From assembly GCA_963281255.1 (NCBI GenBank), contig OY725494.1, forward strand, positions 1,811,934 to 1,875,933: 64,000 nucleotides of DNA. The letters are read 5' to 3'. The notes beneath the pieces were generated by a model. The model saw only the letters and a list, made by a program, of their open reading frames with translations, made no database searches and had not been told where the DNA came from. Positions 21,300 to 32,143 of this stretch are shown here, piece by piece. The position numbers and the translations under genes were made by a program. Source of the stretch: Aphrocallistes beatrix. Taxonomy: Eukaryota; Porifera; Hexactinellida; Sceptrulophora; Aphrocallistidae. How positions within the stretch are numbered: position 1 is the stretch's first letter; the number at the start of each line of letters is the position of its first letter.

Positions 21300-21787
21300 C
21301 AAGCGCGCTTCGCTTGCTTGCGCTGCGCGGCTGGCGGACACTTCGTATCCACCGGAGGCTCCCTTCGGTCGTCTGGAGGTGACATTGGTTAATTATAAGG
21401 GAGATATCATCTCTAAATATGTCCATCTTAAAATCGATATCACTCGAAAAAACACCAAATTTGTCAATTTTTAAAATTTTGAAGAGTATTGATGACGTCA
21501 TACAAAAGTGATGAGTCATCATTTTTTGATGATAGTTGCATCATATGTGAGATATGTTAGTATACAGATTATATTAAAATTTCAGCCTCCTATCTCCTAT
21601 AATGGCTGAGTTACACTCGAATTACTGTGTTGCTTAACTTTTAAAAATGTGACAATGACGTCTTAATTCCATGATGAGTTGACATTTTCGTCTGAGCTCA
21701 GAACTTACTGGAGCCATAGCCAAAATACTCCCACATGCCAAAAATCAGCCTTCTGCGTCCTGCAGTTTCTTCAATCAATTCGTTACA
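21300..21787 (+). repeat. R1 copy, near full length
   Basis: Head from CAAGCGCGCTTCGCTTGC, with CCACCGGAGGCTCCCTTCGG. The body carries GATGACGTCATAC and TGAGTCATCATT, and the tail ends GTTACAGATATATATATA, followed by a longer TA run to 21816. An open frame of about 67 codons starts just upstream and runs through head and body to KNTKFVNF-stop, the same register as in other copies. Confidence 0.88.
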
Positions 21788-21788
21788 G

Positions 21789-21819
<31 letters not shown>

Positions 21820-22161
21820 GGGAATTCCATGTCAAAAAACCAATCATTTCACCACCATCAACCGATTGGTCTGAAATTTGCTGTGCGACTGATATGTCTT
21901 TACTTTTGTGAAAGTTTCAGATCAATCGGTCATGTGGTTTTGAGTTATGACGTCACAGATTTTTGAATTTTTGCTGTTTGACCAAGGATTTTCACAATGG
22001 TAAAATCACCATCCCATTTTAAACTCGAATAACTCGAAAAATATTCATCAAACTTTTTCATAAATTGCTATACTTATGTTTTTAAATATGGAGAATACGC
22101 AAAACATGAGTAAATTAAGTTTTGCGTTCTTTTTCTTTGTGAAAACTGGAACTGAAACCAA
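21820..22161. other. Unassigned sequence left of a large inverted repeat
   Basis: GGGGAATTCCATGTCAAAAAA begins a stretch with ACCGATTGGTCTGAAATTTG and CAGATCAATCGGTCATGTGG, a style seen in 3' regions of interspersed repeats. No coding match. It may be part of the element whose arm follows at 22162. Confidence 0.35.
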
Positions 22162-23656
22162 CTCCGGAAGCAAACCGGAACTATGACGTAGCAAAAATTT
22201 ATATTTTGGAAACTGTTTTATTTTTTGATATTTACTGTTTATAGTCATAATTCATTGTATAAAAAAATTCATTTGGTTTCCATGTGTTTTCTTCGAGTTA
22301 TTCACATTTTTGTACCTGTAAACGCTTTCTATATATAACTCAAAATTTTATTCCTTTTGTGAAAATATAAAATTGACCTGACAACTCTCAATTTCTACCA
22401 TTTTGAAAATGTTTTTATGTCTTCTTCAATAATATCGCTCATTCTTACAACATTCTACAATCGATATGTGCGTAGGAATTATAAGTCTGTTGTAAATTTG
22501 ACCGCAGACAGACTAAACACAAACAGTGCAATGCTGTTGTTGCTATGTAATTGGAATGCAATAAATGTCTCTAATGAGTTGAAAAGTTAATTTAAGGGAC
22601 TAATATTTGCTGAACAATCGAATATTTAGTCCGACCATAGCACTCTGTATATAAAGCCTCCCATTCACATCTCAAAAATGGACCAGGGATGCGGTCGAAG
22701 ATAGTTGAACAGATGCATGATCTGCCTAAAATAATGAACGACGCAGAATAGAGCTTCGAAATGTATTACCAGCATATATAAATATGATGCCAAAGTATTC
22801 ATATCCGTTCTTAAAATTTCGATTAGTCATCATATGATTGCACAATAGGTTATATTTGGGACACATTTAGTGAATTTCAGAGGTTGTTTAAGGGCAGTTC
22901 TAAGTGGTTGTTTATTAAAGTTTTTTTCGTATAGAACTGAGCTGTGAATGGGTTGATGCAAAAAGTTTGAATTTTTTCATGGAATGTTGCTACATTCCAG
23001 CGTTGCTATGGAAACGCATCTTGATCAATTGAGGTCATATCTTGAAAACCGCAATAACTATGCATTCAAATTTGATATCATTTGATAGCTAATAGACTAC
23101 TTCCTATAAAGCCATAACATTATTTCCACGTCTAGATTCAATGGTTTCGAAGTTATTAGACACATTACCAAATGTGACCAAAATGATAAATTGTCTGATA
23201 ACTCGTAAACCTTTGAATCTAGACGTGGAAATTATGTTATGACTTTATGACATTTATTGCATTCCTATTACATAGCAACAACAGCATTGCACTGTTTGTG
23301 TTTAGACTGTCTGCGGTCAAATTTACAACAGACTTATAATTCCTAACGCACATATCGATTGTAGAATGTTGTAAGAATGAGCGATATTATTGAAGAAGAC
23401 ATGAAAACATTTTCAAAATGGTAGAAATTGAGAGTTGTCAGGTCAATTATATATTTTCACAAAAGGGATAAAATTTTGAGTTATATATAGAAAGCGTTTA
23501 CAGGTACAAAAATGTGATTAACTCAAAGAGAACACATGGAAACCAAATGAATTTTTTATACAATGAATTATGACTATAAACAGTAAAATATCAAAAAATA
23601 AAACAGTTTCCAAATATACATTTTTGCTACGTCATAGTTCCGGTTTGCTTCCGGAG
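22162..23656. repeat. Inverted repeat, two 408-bp arms, 679-bp spacer
   Basis: Arm A (22162-22569) starts CTCCGGAAGCAAACCGGAAC and ends GCAATAAATGTC. Arm B (23249-23656) is its near-perfect reverse complement, from GACATTTATTGCATTCC to GGTTTGCTTCCGGAG. The spacer holds the left half of a P-derived foldback element. Arm B abuts a Helitron helicase fragment. High arm identity suggests a recent inverted duplication or a palindromic transposon. Neither arm is coding. Confidence 0.85.
22636..23248. mobile_element. P-derived foldback element, right end lost
   Basis: CATAGCACTCTGTATATAAAG at 22636 is the family terminus. It is followed by CCAGGGATGCGGTCGAAGAT, TTACCAGCATATATAAATAT and the central turn (GATAAATTGTCTGATAACTCG). 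It stops soon after the centre, at the border of arm B of the 408-bp inverted repeat. The left flank is GTCCGAC; no partner duplication is visible. Confidence 0.75.
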
Positions 23657-24308
23657 AAATATACCAACATATTCTAGACTCTGCCCCTGCCCTTTGTTAA
23701 TTGTTGTACAATAGGCAGGGCATATAGGCAACTGCTTCCCTCTGAGAACAAATGGAATATATGTTTCAGAAAGAGTCATTATAATGCGAGGAATAAACAT
23801 TCGTTTGCCACAATGGATACCTGTGGCAATTTTAGCATCTATAACATTGATTAAAATTGCTCTAATTAACTATCGGGTGCCATTACATATACCATTTGTG
23901 GGATCGAAACTGCGCAAGAGTATAATTGACGCATATTTCTTAAGGTAGAGGGGGTGTGGAGGCAAGCTAGTAGGCGTAATAGAATTAAGTCTGGTATCTA
24001 CTGAGTCTGCACTCAGTAATACCTTTGCTTTTCCAGGAAGTTGATCAATCACATAGTATTTATTTATCGTTTCAGTTGTCTCATTTTTAGGAGACATTTT
24101 AATACGAGGCGTGATGTAATCACAATCATTAAAGTTTTCTTTAATGTTACCATATATAGCAGTGGCTAAATCACCAGTAGATTCACTACGTACTACATAT
24201 TTGTGATCTAAATGTTTCATGTTATTCTCATCATGAGGCTCATTACCTTTTCCTACCCTCAATAAAGGTCAGAGAAGTTACTCACCTCTTCATGATCCTG
24301 ACATGAAT
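23657..24308 (-). pseudogene. Helitron helicase, C-terminal part
   Basis: The minus-strand frame 24262-23870 is the last third of a Helitron RepHel (Pif1-type) helicase: MRVGKGNEPHDENN, TPRIKMSPKNETTETINKYY, LLSADSVDTRLNSITP, FDPTNGICNGTR. After a stop (about 23870) the colinear continuation PAYCTTINKGQGQSLEYVG runs to about 23657, where arm B of the inverted repeat cuts it off before the usual ALSR motif. It continues on the far side of the P element (27416-28381). Confidence 0.88.
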
Positions 24309-24756
24309 CATGGCCTACTTAACTCAGGTCTCACAGTAGAATGTGAAATTTGGACCAGGGATGCGATCGAAGCCGAACAATGAAATACCAACTTTTCAAT
24401 ATTTCGTACTAATTTTAGTACATAATGATTTGAGTGATAGCATTGAGCGTTCACATTTGATCTACCCCTCATTAATTTCTATTTTAAATATCTCCATCAT
24501 ACTCTATTATATTGAGTACTAAAGTGATATCATATATTTCATTTAAATAATTGAAATAAACAAGACAATACTATTACAATCACAATTAATAATGTATTAA
24601 AACAGTTTTACAATACATAAACTTTCTTTCGATCATTTTAGCGCTGTTGTTGTCTCCGATTAACAAATTGAGGGTTGGGTTACTGGCATGCGAGAAAGGT
24701 TGGCCGCGCTTACAGCTGAACTAAATAAAGAAAAATAAAGTTAAACACATACTATA

Positions 24757-25190
24757 TCAAAATATAAGGATATTGAGAGTTAAATTTTTCAATTTACGTT
24801 TTTCAATTCCTCTACATACTACCATGGAATTATATTTTTTTACTTTATTAGCTATCATACAATTTCCTGAAACAAATAATAACCTACGTAGAATCGAAAA
24901 ACGAGGAATATTGCAGAAAGGACATGTATTTTCCCAGACATCACAATCATTGCTATCTACTATTGAGTTTAATGCAAGCTCGACCAAAATTTTCCTCGCT
25001 AGCCCTTCATGGTAACAGACGAACAATGCATGACCATTTTTTCTGAAGGCTAGAGACCATGATAGCAATTACAGTTTTCATAGGATTATCTGGACATATA
25101 TTGGATCCTATAATTTTGCCTCCCTCGTATGATATATCGGGTTTACATGAATTTCATCCATTTGAAGGATGACATGCTTTTGTTAATTCG
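24757..25190 (-). pseudogene. P-type transposase, C-terminal part
   Basis: VILQMDEIHVNPI near 25170 (first catalytic Asp block) is followed within about 100 bp by the C-terminal region LVELALNSIVDSNDCDVWE, FSILRRLLFVSGNCMIANK, GIEKRKLKNLT. The last block matches the C-terminus of the element at 40603-43597 (ESILRKLIFTAANCLISNK, GEKRKLKKFS). The middle of the catalytic domain, present in that copy, is missing here. This copy has an internal deletion and cannot encode active transposase. Confidence 0.75.
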
Positions 25191-25518
25191 AAAGAACACG
25201 TTGCTTGCCTCAGGAATGGAAAGAATTCATTTTCGAGCCCAAATGAAGAGTGCAATTTTTCTTAGTATTTAAGTGAGGAAGTGATAGGCAAGGCATGTGC
25301 TGGAGATACTTATAACAAGCTGGCGAGATCAGATGTGTTTTAAGAGATAATATTTGTGTCAGTATGTTGTATCTACGTCTATTTTTGGGACAAGACTGTT
25401 TTCTAATTGGCATTGAATGAATTGGAGTCTACAAATTTCTGGATGCTCAGATGTTTCCACATCCGAACTGGTATGCATAATATCAATGGCTTGTTGGATA
25501 TGAACATTCGCTGATGAT

Positions 25519-26413
25519 TAAGGTTGTAAAGGGTGGGAAACTTTCCGGGAATTTTGGAAACTTTCCGGGAATATTCCCGGGAATTTATAAGGCCTGGAAA
25601 TTTTCGAGAATTTTGAGAATTTTCGTTTTTCTTTCATAATGAGAAATATTGAAATATTTTACTGTGCCGACTATAATATTGTATAGTGCCCCAGTTCTAA
25701 AATGCATTATTTTGTTTGTTTGTTTGTATTTGTCAATAGACCTGTCCTGGCTACACCATTATACATTAAATTTGGCAAGTAGATATGAAAAGTCCATCTA
25801 ATTTGCATCTCGGTATACGATTTTCCAACCAGCCACAATTTTTGTATTCAATATTTTGAATTATAATGTCATTCACGAGATTCACAAGATTCAGAACAAT
25901 TATAGCCAATATACTTTTCATTTTAATGAGGTTGAATAAAACTCGGTTAAAATTTGTCAAATATTTATTGACTAGAGCTGTACCCAATATATTATTATAA
26001 ACTATAAGCTTCTGTTTTATCTCATATCATTTTAACTTAATAACTAGTCAGAAACGTATTGTTAGACTATCTGATAGTTTTCCCGATTGTATACTTATAT
26101 AGAAGAATTGGATAACTTATACTTACAACTAGTATTCGATTTTTTATTACATTTATTATTGATCCGTCTTGAATCAGTTCGGCACTGGTTGTATAATCTA
26201 CATTTTTTAAAAATTTTCCTTTATTCTTTGAGTATTTAGAGGCAAATAAAGAAAGGTTTTATTTGGATTCAATTTATTTTCCTCATAGAAATGCCTCTAG
26301 AAACAATCAGATTTATTTAAACACTATGCAGAAATTTCCAGGTCTTATAAATTCCCGGGAATATTCCCGGAAAGTTTCCACATTTGAAAATTCCCGGGAA
26401 TTTTGCAACCCTA
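25519..26413. mobile_element. hAT-like MITE, 895 bp, perfect 8-bp TSD
   Basis: TAAGGTTGTAAAGGG at the left end corresponds to TAGGGTTGCAAAATTCCCGG read inward from the right end. Both sides carry GGAAACTTTCCGGGAATATT and CCCGGGAATTTATAAG blocks in inverted order. CTGATGAT is duplicated exactly at 25511-25518 and 26414-26421, the 8-bp signature of hAT. The interior is AT-rich and non-coding. It splits the transposase gene of the P element. Confidence 0.9.
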
Positions 26414-26457
26414 CTGATGATATATGGGAAGCAGTAGATTAAGAATTCTTAGATGGC

Positions 26458-27168
26458 TCACATCGAATCGATAAGGCGCACTAGAAATTCATTCACAAGT
26501 GATTCAAGTTGTCGAATATCACTCAGGCAACTGAGCGAATGTGGAAAAATCACATTTTTACAAAAGGCCTTGATAGAAAGATCGAACGTTACTACCAAAT
26601 AAACATCAACTAGTATACTAGAATTCTCTAAACTAGGACGCATAAAAATCAAGCTATGTTCATCTGGGTACCATAATGACCAGGTTTTAGGTAAAGAAAT
26701 AAGTGATAACTTATCTTGCATTTCATGGAAACAGCTAACCTTGAATCTCTCTTTTTCATCTGCATCAGATCTCAGGCTAAGTGTCAAAGCTTGATTGAGG
26801 AACTCATCTTTTGAGTCGAGACCCCGACGAATTCGCTTAGCTGCAGATTGGGAGTAGTATGAGGAAAATCCTGGTAGAAAGACTGGCACAGCATCATCCT
26901 ACAGCTTTGGGTTCACTCTAGGGATTTCGCCAAAAGTACCATCTCCGTTGGGAACCTTGTGCGTGTACTCGATATCTTCAGTCCTAAAGTGCTTCACGCA
27001 GACGTAAACAGCCTTTAACTCGTCTATATCATCTCTGCGGAGTGCCCGAACCCAAGCGTGTCTAAGTTGATCTGGCTTCTGAGGCATCTTGAAAAGAGTC
27101 ACACGATCTTCAGACTTGTAGTTACTCTTGCAACCAGGTGCCGAGCAACTAACTGGTCGGCATTTCAA
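26458..27168 (-). pseudogene. P-type transposase N-terminus with THAP domain
   Basis: From the ATG at 27168, residues 1-90 form a complete THAP zinc finger: CSAPGCKSNY (CxxxxC), the Trp of LRHAWVRAL, and VCVKHFRTED (CxxH), followed by HKVPNGDGTFGEIPRV. The frame meets one TAG stop at 26899-26901 and continues in the same frame with DDAVPVFLPGFSSYYS, the AVPTIF-like box, and a charged linker to 26458. Apart from that stop the N-terminal half is open. THAP domains bind the transposon ends in P elements and THAP9. The catalytic part is interrupted by the hAT MITE and an internal deletion. Confidence 0.85.
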
Positions 27169-27415
27169 ATGTAAGTGCGTAGCTAGTTCAAAAAAGAAAT
27201 GTATGTAAATATTTATTATTATGATTAAATTATATATGAATGCTATTTTTACAAATTAAAGTATATACGAACATGATTGTATGAAAATGTTATGGGTAAT
27301 TGTGAATAGATAGACATGAATAAAACATTGTGGTTAATTAACAATTACCGGCTACGACTGCATCCCTGGTACAATATTTCCATTCTACTGTGAGGCCTGA
27401 GTTAAGTAGGCCATG

Positions 27416-28381
27416 CATGAATCTATTCGAAGTCGCATATTTATGGTCAATTTCATGACTTTGACATGGTGCCGAAGTGAAGATCTGTATACGACCTCGG
27501 CCCTTGATCCACCTAATGTTGGATAGGATTTGTCGGAGGTCACCTCCAAATGCAAAAACTTTGCCGCCAGACGGTAGATCATTGGAGCAGAGATCTCTCA
27601 ATGTCCGATCTATACATTCAGCAGCATGTTTGTCCATCATAGGAGCTTGATCCCAAACTAAAAGCTTAGTACCCTGTATAAGTTTAGCTAAAGCACTCTG
27701 TTTAGTGATATCACTCACAGATAGTGCATTCAATGTGATAGGAACTTTTAACCTAGAATGGACATTTCTCTCGTATTCGGAGGAGAGTTGCTATCCCAGA
27801 TAAAGCCATTGCTAGTGCGATTTCACCACAAAAATGTTTTGCCAGTCCCACCGGGAACATCAACAAAAATGCGTTGTTTTCAGCATTAAGATTGTCTATA
27901 GACTCCATTATACAGTTATATGCACTCAACTGATCAGGCTTCAGTAAAGACACATTAGTATCTGCAATTATGGCTAGCTCAGGTGAATCTTAAGCAAGTT
28001 CATCTTGAATGATCCGCGGTAGATCAAATAGACTCCTATCTTTAGTGGGGATAGGCATTCCGGGATAATCGGATAAAGATTTTCCATGCTTTTCTAAGCG
28101 ATTCTCAATATCTAGTAACGCACTATTCAAAATAGATGCAATCAATTTGAAATTGGGAAAAAGAATTATCGCACGAAGTAGAAACCCTCTGCTAGAGATA
28201 CCTTATGCTTATCCCACAGTGCTAGTGGGTCACAGGGCTCATTAAACAAGAATAGTGACGAATAACTGTCGCAGTTGTGCTGGCATGGCACATGTAGTGG
28301 CATCAGTGAGACAGTCAACGGACTCCTGATCATCTTCCAACAGGCCTCGTCTACGGCACGCCTCCTTAAAGGTATGCTCAA
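27416..28381 (-). pseudogene. Helitron helicase, N-terminal and core part
   Basis: Read on the minus strand: EACRRRGLLEDDQESVDCL and QLRQLFVTILVFNEPCDPLA (the region before the helicase core, near 28381-28230), then LLKPDQLSAYNCIMESID with a decayed Walker A (LMFPVGLAKHF where GPGGTGKT is expected), IALAMALSGIATLL, the Walker B region KLLVWDQAPMMDKHA (DE changed to DQ) and FAFGGDLRQIL. Several frameshifts separate these. The P element interrupts it at 27415. The high-coordinate end is replaced by a mariner fragment, so the Rep domain is missing. Confidence 0.88.
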
Positions 28382-29060
28382 GCTCAACCATCTCCATGCT
28401 TGCAATTTTGACTTTGACCTGCTTGGTTTTGTGAGGGCGGGTATTATTGTGCAATAATTTCAACCCCTCTGCTCCAGTACTAGGTCTTCGTTTAAATTGT
28501 CGTTTTTCAGCTTCACGAATACACTGGTTAGTATAGAAATTCCCTGTAATGGGTCTGTCCTTTTGGAACTATTATCTGAGCAACTGGGCCATATCCATCA
28601 AAGAATATGCAGGACATCACCTTGGATGACCTGAAATCAGGCCTAGGGATCATTGGTAGATCTGAGTGACTCTCCTTCCACACCTTGTTCGCTTTCTTTT
28701 TCGGTCTGCTTCGGTGGCTATGCTGTACCCACGTTTCATACTTCAAATAAACGGTGAGGGTCAGCTCCTTTATACAATTTGGTTTCGGCAACATATATCC
28801 CTAGTTGTCATTTGGGCCTTTGTTAAGCAATGAGTGACCCATCAGGCACAAACCTTTGATAGATTTAGTTTTGAATGTGATCAACACTTCCCGTTGAGAT
28901 CCCAATAATATGAGCTAACTCTTTAACAGTGATATGAGGATCTGAATCAACTGTTCTTTAAAGCACTGGAATACTTGGGGACAACCGCCGTAACAGGTGC
29001 TCCAGCCCGAGGGTCATCTTCCACAGACTTTGATGTTAAATTCTTAATCGAGTTTAATTA
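28382..29060 (-). pseudogene. mariner transposase fragment
   Basis: Pieces in shifted frames on the minus strand: HITVKELAHIIG-like helix-turn-helix near 28930, YLKYETWVQHSHRSRPKK, MIPRPDFRSSKVMSCIFFDG, VAQIIVPKGQTHYREFLY and LLHNNTRPHKTKQVK (second catalytic Asp replaced by Asn). The fragment ends abruptly at VELEH, before the YSPDLAP motif, where Helitron sequence begins. It is related to, but diverged from, the mariner at 14622-15953. Confidence 0.8.
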
Positions 29061-29820
29061 GTACATAGAAGTGATTCCTCTGATGTATTGACAACCCGGC
29101 TGAGTCATGATGTAATAATTTGCCTTCGTGGCTGATGGTCAACTGTTTATTATATCGGGTAGGAGGCGTTCGCTAGGTTTGGTAGATGTCCGATTTCTAT
29201 GGTAAGAAGTGGAGGTGTGGATCGAAGTCTACTCGACAGTCTCTCAAATTTAAAAGCGTCGGTTGTGTTAAAATGTTTACATTTTCGTTGAAGAAATTTT
29301 GCATTTATCGAATGTTCTATAAAACTAGTCACACAACAATGAAACCTTAGCATGCACGTATGAGTAAATATATTTTCTTTGCATAAATCAAGTTTCTGTA
29401 GATATTGGATAACACGGCCGAACCAAAAATTATATTGCTGAGCTGTCAACACATCTTATTTGCAGCCCAATTGAGTTTGCTATATGAACTCACCTTGTCT
29501 AGCTCGTATTCATTAATGTGGGAGATGATAGGATAGAATTTTGCTTCAGAGAGAGTAGATCCGATGATATTGCAGGATTCATTTTTCAAATAATTTAAAA
29601 GGTCAAGAATGTTTTCGAGTGAGCTGGTGTTCTGTTTCAAGATATTATTATACTCTCCCTGCCATTTAGGTAATGTAAATCTTCACGAGCGAATACTTTA
29701 TTAAGAATGTTTAGTTCTGATGAGTAATCTAGCTCTTCCTGAATTACCTCTTTGGGGAAAATTAAAATTATGACGACAGGTAGAAGTACAGCAGATGGGT
29801 TTTCTCGGGTTTTTGATTTT

Positions 29821-30075
29821 TTAAAACCTCTCGAGTTGTCTTAGTTTTCGGGCACGAGCAACAACAAACTTTATGAGATAACATTCGACAACAAGTACGA
29901 TGTGTTGAAATCCCAAAGAGTTTGGCAACATATGATAAACAAGATCAATTCCACAATGGGTCCAAGGTTCTTCAGGTGGAAGGATTAGTTGCCGTTCTCG
30001 TTGAGGCTGTGGTGGGAGTGGACCGTTCAACTGGCACTGATGACATGTTTTCACTTGCAAAATAAAATTCAGCAC
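29821..30075 (-). pseudogene. Retrotransposon integrase fragment
   Basis: TCHQCQLNGPLPPQPQRE is the end of an HHCC zinc-binding domain, and PWTHCGIDLVYHMLP is the start of the integrase core, where the first catalytic Asp sits in GIDLV. It continues as GFQHIVLVVECYLIKFVVAR. This arrangement is typical of Ty3/gypsy-type integrases. No long terminal repeats or other pol domains are adjacent, so this is an isolated fossil. Confidence 0.75.
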
Positions 30076-30179
30076 TAGAACCCTAAAAAGTTATATATGT
30101 TTATAGAATATACAATTCAATAATCACATAGTCTACAACATCTTGGCAGTGTTGTCCTTGCCCCGGTATGAGTCGAATC

Positions 30180-30770
30180 GTGATAAGTAAATTTTGATAA
30201 TTACTCTTTAATTTTCAAATTCAGTCCTACAACTGTTGTTATCTAGGATTTTGTCACACCTCATTACTTCTCTATAGATCGTGATAAAATCTTAGATAAC
30301 TCGAAAAATATTGAAAATAGACGCGGGAACAATATTATTATCATATAGGAAGTGATAGTTTGCGGATTGAATGGTATAAGTTGTTAGCGTCTACGATCTA
30401 TATATTTTGAGATATGGCTTAAACATTCAATTTGTTGTTTTCATAGCAACTGAGGAATGCCTAGACATTCCAATTAAGATTTTCAAATTTTTGGATTAAG
30501 TACTTTCTATTGTTGTTCTATAAAAATTCAAGAATTAAAAATGCAGATAGCGATGTTTTAAATGAAGTAGAACAATAGCATTTTCCGCTCTAAAAAGATA
30601 TTTCGCAATAACATGATGACAAATCGAATCTTTGACACCTGAATTGGATCCTCTGATATAATATTTGTGTATGGTAATAATACATTTCAAAGGTCTATAC
30701 ATAGCCTACTCTATATAAGGCCTACCATCTAATGTACCAGGGATGCGGTAGAGGACGGGAAATTAAAATT
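30180..30770. mobile_element. Scrambled P-family terminus and foldback arm
   Basis: CATAGCCTACTCTATATAAGG at 30700 with CCAGGGATGCGGTAGAGG is a P-family left terminus. The preceding 500 bp resemble a diverged right arm of the foldback elements (TTTCATAGCAACTGAGGAATG, CAATAACATGATGACAAATC, TATGGTAATAATACATT). No partner end or duplication was found, so the order looks rearranged. Confidence 0.5.
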
Positions 30771-31110
30771 CTAAGAATGTGTATATTAACCAATTAGGCC
30801 ATTAAATAACTAAGCCATAGTCTGTTTTCCATTATTCCCTACTCTAATAGAGTTAATATTTTATTTTGAACATATTTAATGAATGACTAAGAACAACATG
30901 TATCATATTCCATAATAGAAAGGTTAAAATGGCAATAAAAAAGGTCTTCACAATACTTTTCTGCTTTCTTTCTTTCTCCTACTCGCTCGCACTGTACACA
31001 CATTGTGTGAATAGTAAATATGAATACGTCCGTTTCAATATTTCAAAATATGAGATTTGATAGGTCGAAACAGACATCACACGAACAGTCCAAAATGATG
31101 TTATTTATAC

Positions 31111-31222
31111 CAGGGTTGCCGTGGGAATGAAATTCCCATTCCCATCCCATCCCCATAGAATTCTTGTGGAAATCCCCATGGAGATCCCTACAGCAATCCT
31201 ATGGGGATTCCCGGCAATCCTG
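31111..31222. mobile_element. hAT-like MITE, 112 bp, 8-bp TSD
   Basis: CAGGGTTGCCGTGGGAAT at the left mirrors ATTCCCGGCAATCCTG at the right. The flanks are ATTTATAC (31103-31110) and ATTTAGAC (31223-31230), an 8-bp duplication with one mismatch. The interior is built of C-rich TTCCCATCCCAT and CCCCATGG motifs. Non-coding. Confidence 0.8.
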
Positions 31223-31645
31223 ATTTAGACCGAAGAACTTCCTGAGATATAATTTTCATGAATTATGAAGAATATTGTTTGGATAGCGCCGGCCATGATC
31301 ATAGTAATTTATTACTAGATAATCTTCTGAAATTAAACTGAACTAAAATGTTTCGCTTATTTATTGAAAGCTGTGAGATACAATTAATTTTCACTTTGCA
31401 GATTAGATCTCTCGTGGAACAATTTTCAATAATACAAATTATTCCTTGTTGCTTTTGACGCACCCTCTACATATGCAGATAAAAATGACTATTTCAGGAT
31501 AAACGAGAAAATATCATAGACGCCGAAGGTCGGGGAGCCCCCCTCTGTGTTTACTGAAATAAATGTATTCAATCGCTTCTACAAGGTGTAAACTGTAAAT
31601 TTTTGTCGGGTTCTAAAATTGAATTTAAAATCCTAGGTATGTATA

Positions 31646-32075
31646 TCATGTTTGTGTTTTTATTTTTTTAATGTAAATTCCTGTACTATCTATTTCTAAT
31701 TTAATACGATTAGACTGGCAGATTTTCCATGTATTCGGATGAATGCTTGCCCAGGTCTTCGATTTAGTAACATTCATCATTTGACTGACACTATCCTTTA
31801 AAATGAACCATAGATTCTCAATAGGATTGAGATCGGGTGAGTAGCCAGGCCAACCCCTTTGCGCCAAAAACCCTGTTAAATGTTCTGCACACCAGACTTG
31901 AGTCAAATTTGCTGTGTGTGCTGGGGCACCATCCTGCATCAAATTAAAATTCGACATGTTTGAGAGCATGGACTTCTCCATTACTGGACCATAATCCGAC
32001 CTATGTTCAATTGCATCCTTACAGGTCTTTTCCAGAATATTGTTCAGTAGTAGCAACCATTTATTGTCTGTTTTG
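31646..32075 (-). pseudogene. Tc1-like (D37E) transposase, C-terminal half
   Basis: The minus-strand frame shows NLMQDGAPAHTANLTQVW, then the Glu of GYSPDLNPIENLWFILK 37 residues after the Asp. D37E spacing marks a Tc1/mariner subgroup distinct from the D34E copy at 1495. The N-terminal half is missing: the frame enters a short inverted R1 head (32076-32106). The open frame is therefore a chimera of repeat and transposase, not a gene. Confidence 0.8.
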
Positions 32076-32106
32076 CAGCGCAAGTAAGCGAAGCGCGCTT
32101 GTGTTA
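32076..32106 (-). repeat. R1 head scrap
   Basis: CAGCGCAAGTAAGCGAAGCG followed by CGCTTGTG is the inverted outermost part of an R1 head. Confidence 0.75.
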
Positions 32107-32143
32107 TCAAAGAGTTGTTGATTTTAGGCATCTCTGAAATCTT

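Larger units (their letters stand above)
24309..27415 (-). mobile_element. P-superfamily element, 3107 bp, 7-bp TSD
   Basis: The ends CATGGCCTACTTAACTCAGG and (right, + strand) CCTGAGTTAAGTAGGCCATG are inverted repeats continuing about 65 bp, with CTCACAGTAGAATG and CCAGGGATGC inside. The exact 7-bp duplication CATGAAT lies at 24302-24308 and 27416-27422. The element encodes a THAP transposase on the minus strand, carries a hAT MITE at 25519-26413, and is itself inserted in a Helitron helicase gene. Confidence 0.92.

Noticed and set aside
25766-25987. 73-codon minus-strand frame inside the P element
   Set aside because: It lies wholly inside the non-coding hAT-like MITE and has no motif.
26458-26889. 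Treating this open frame as a separate gene next to the THAP frame
   Set aside because: It is in the same frame as 27168-26899, separated by a single TAG, and continues the P-transposase order.
29150-29640. Two minus-strand frames between the mariner fragment and integrase
   Set aside because: No family signature was recognised. They may be retrotransposon coding remains, but I could not support a product.
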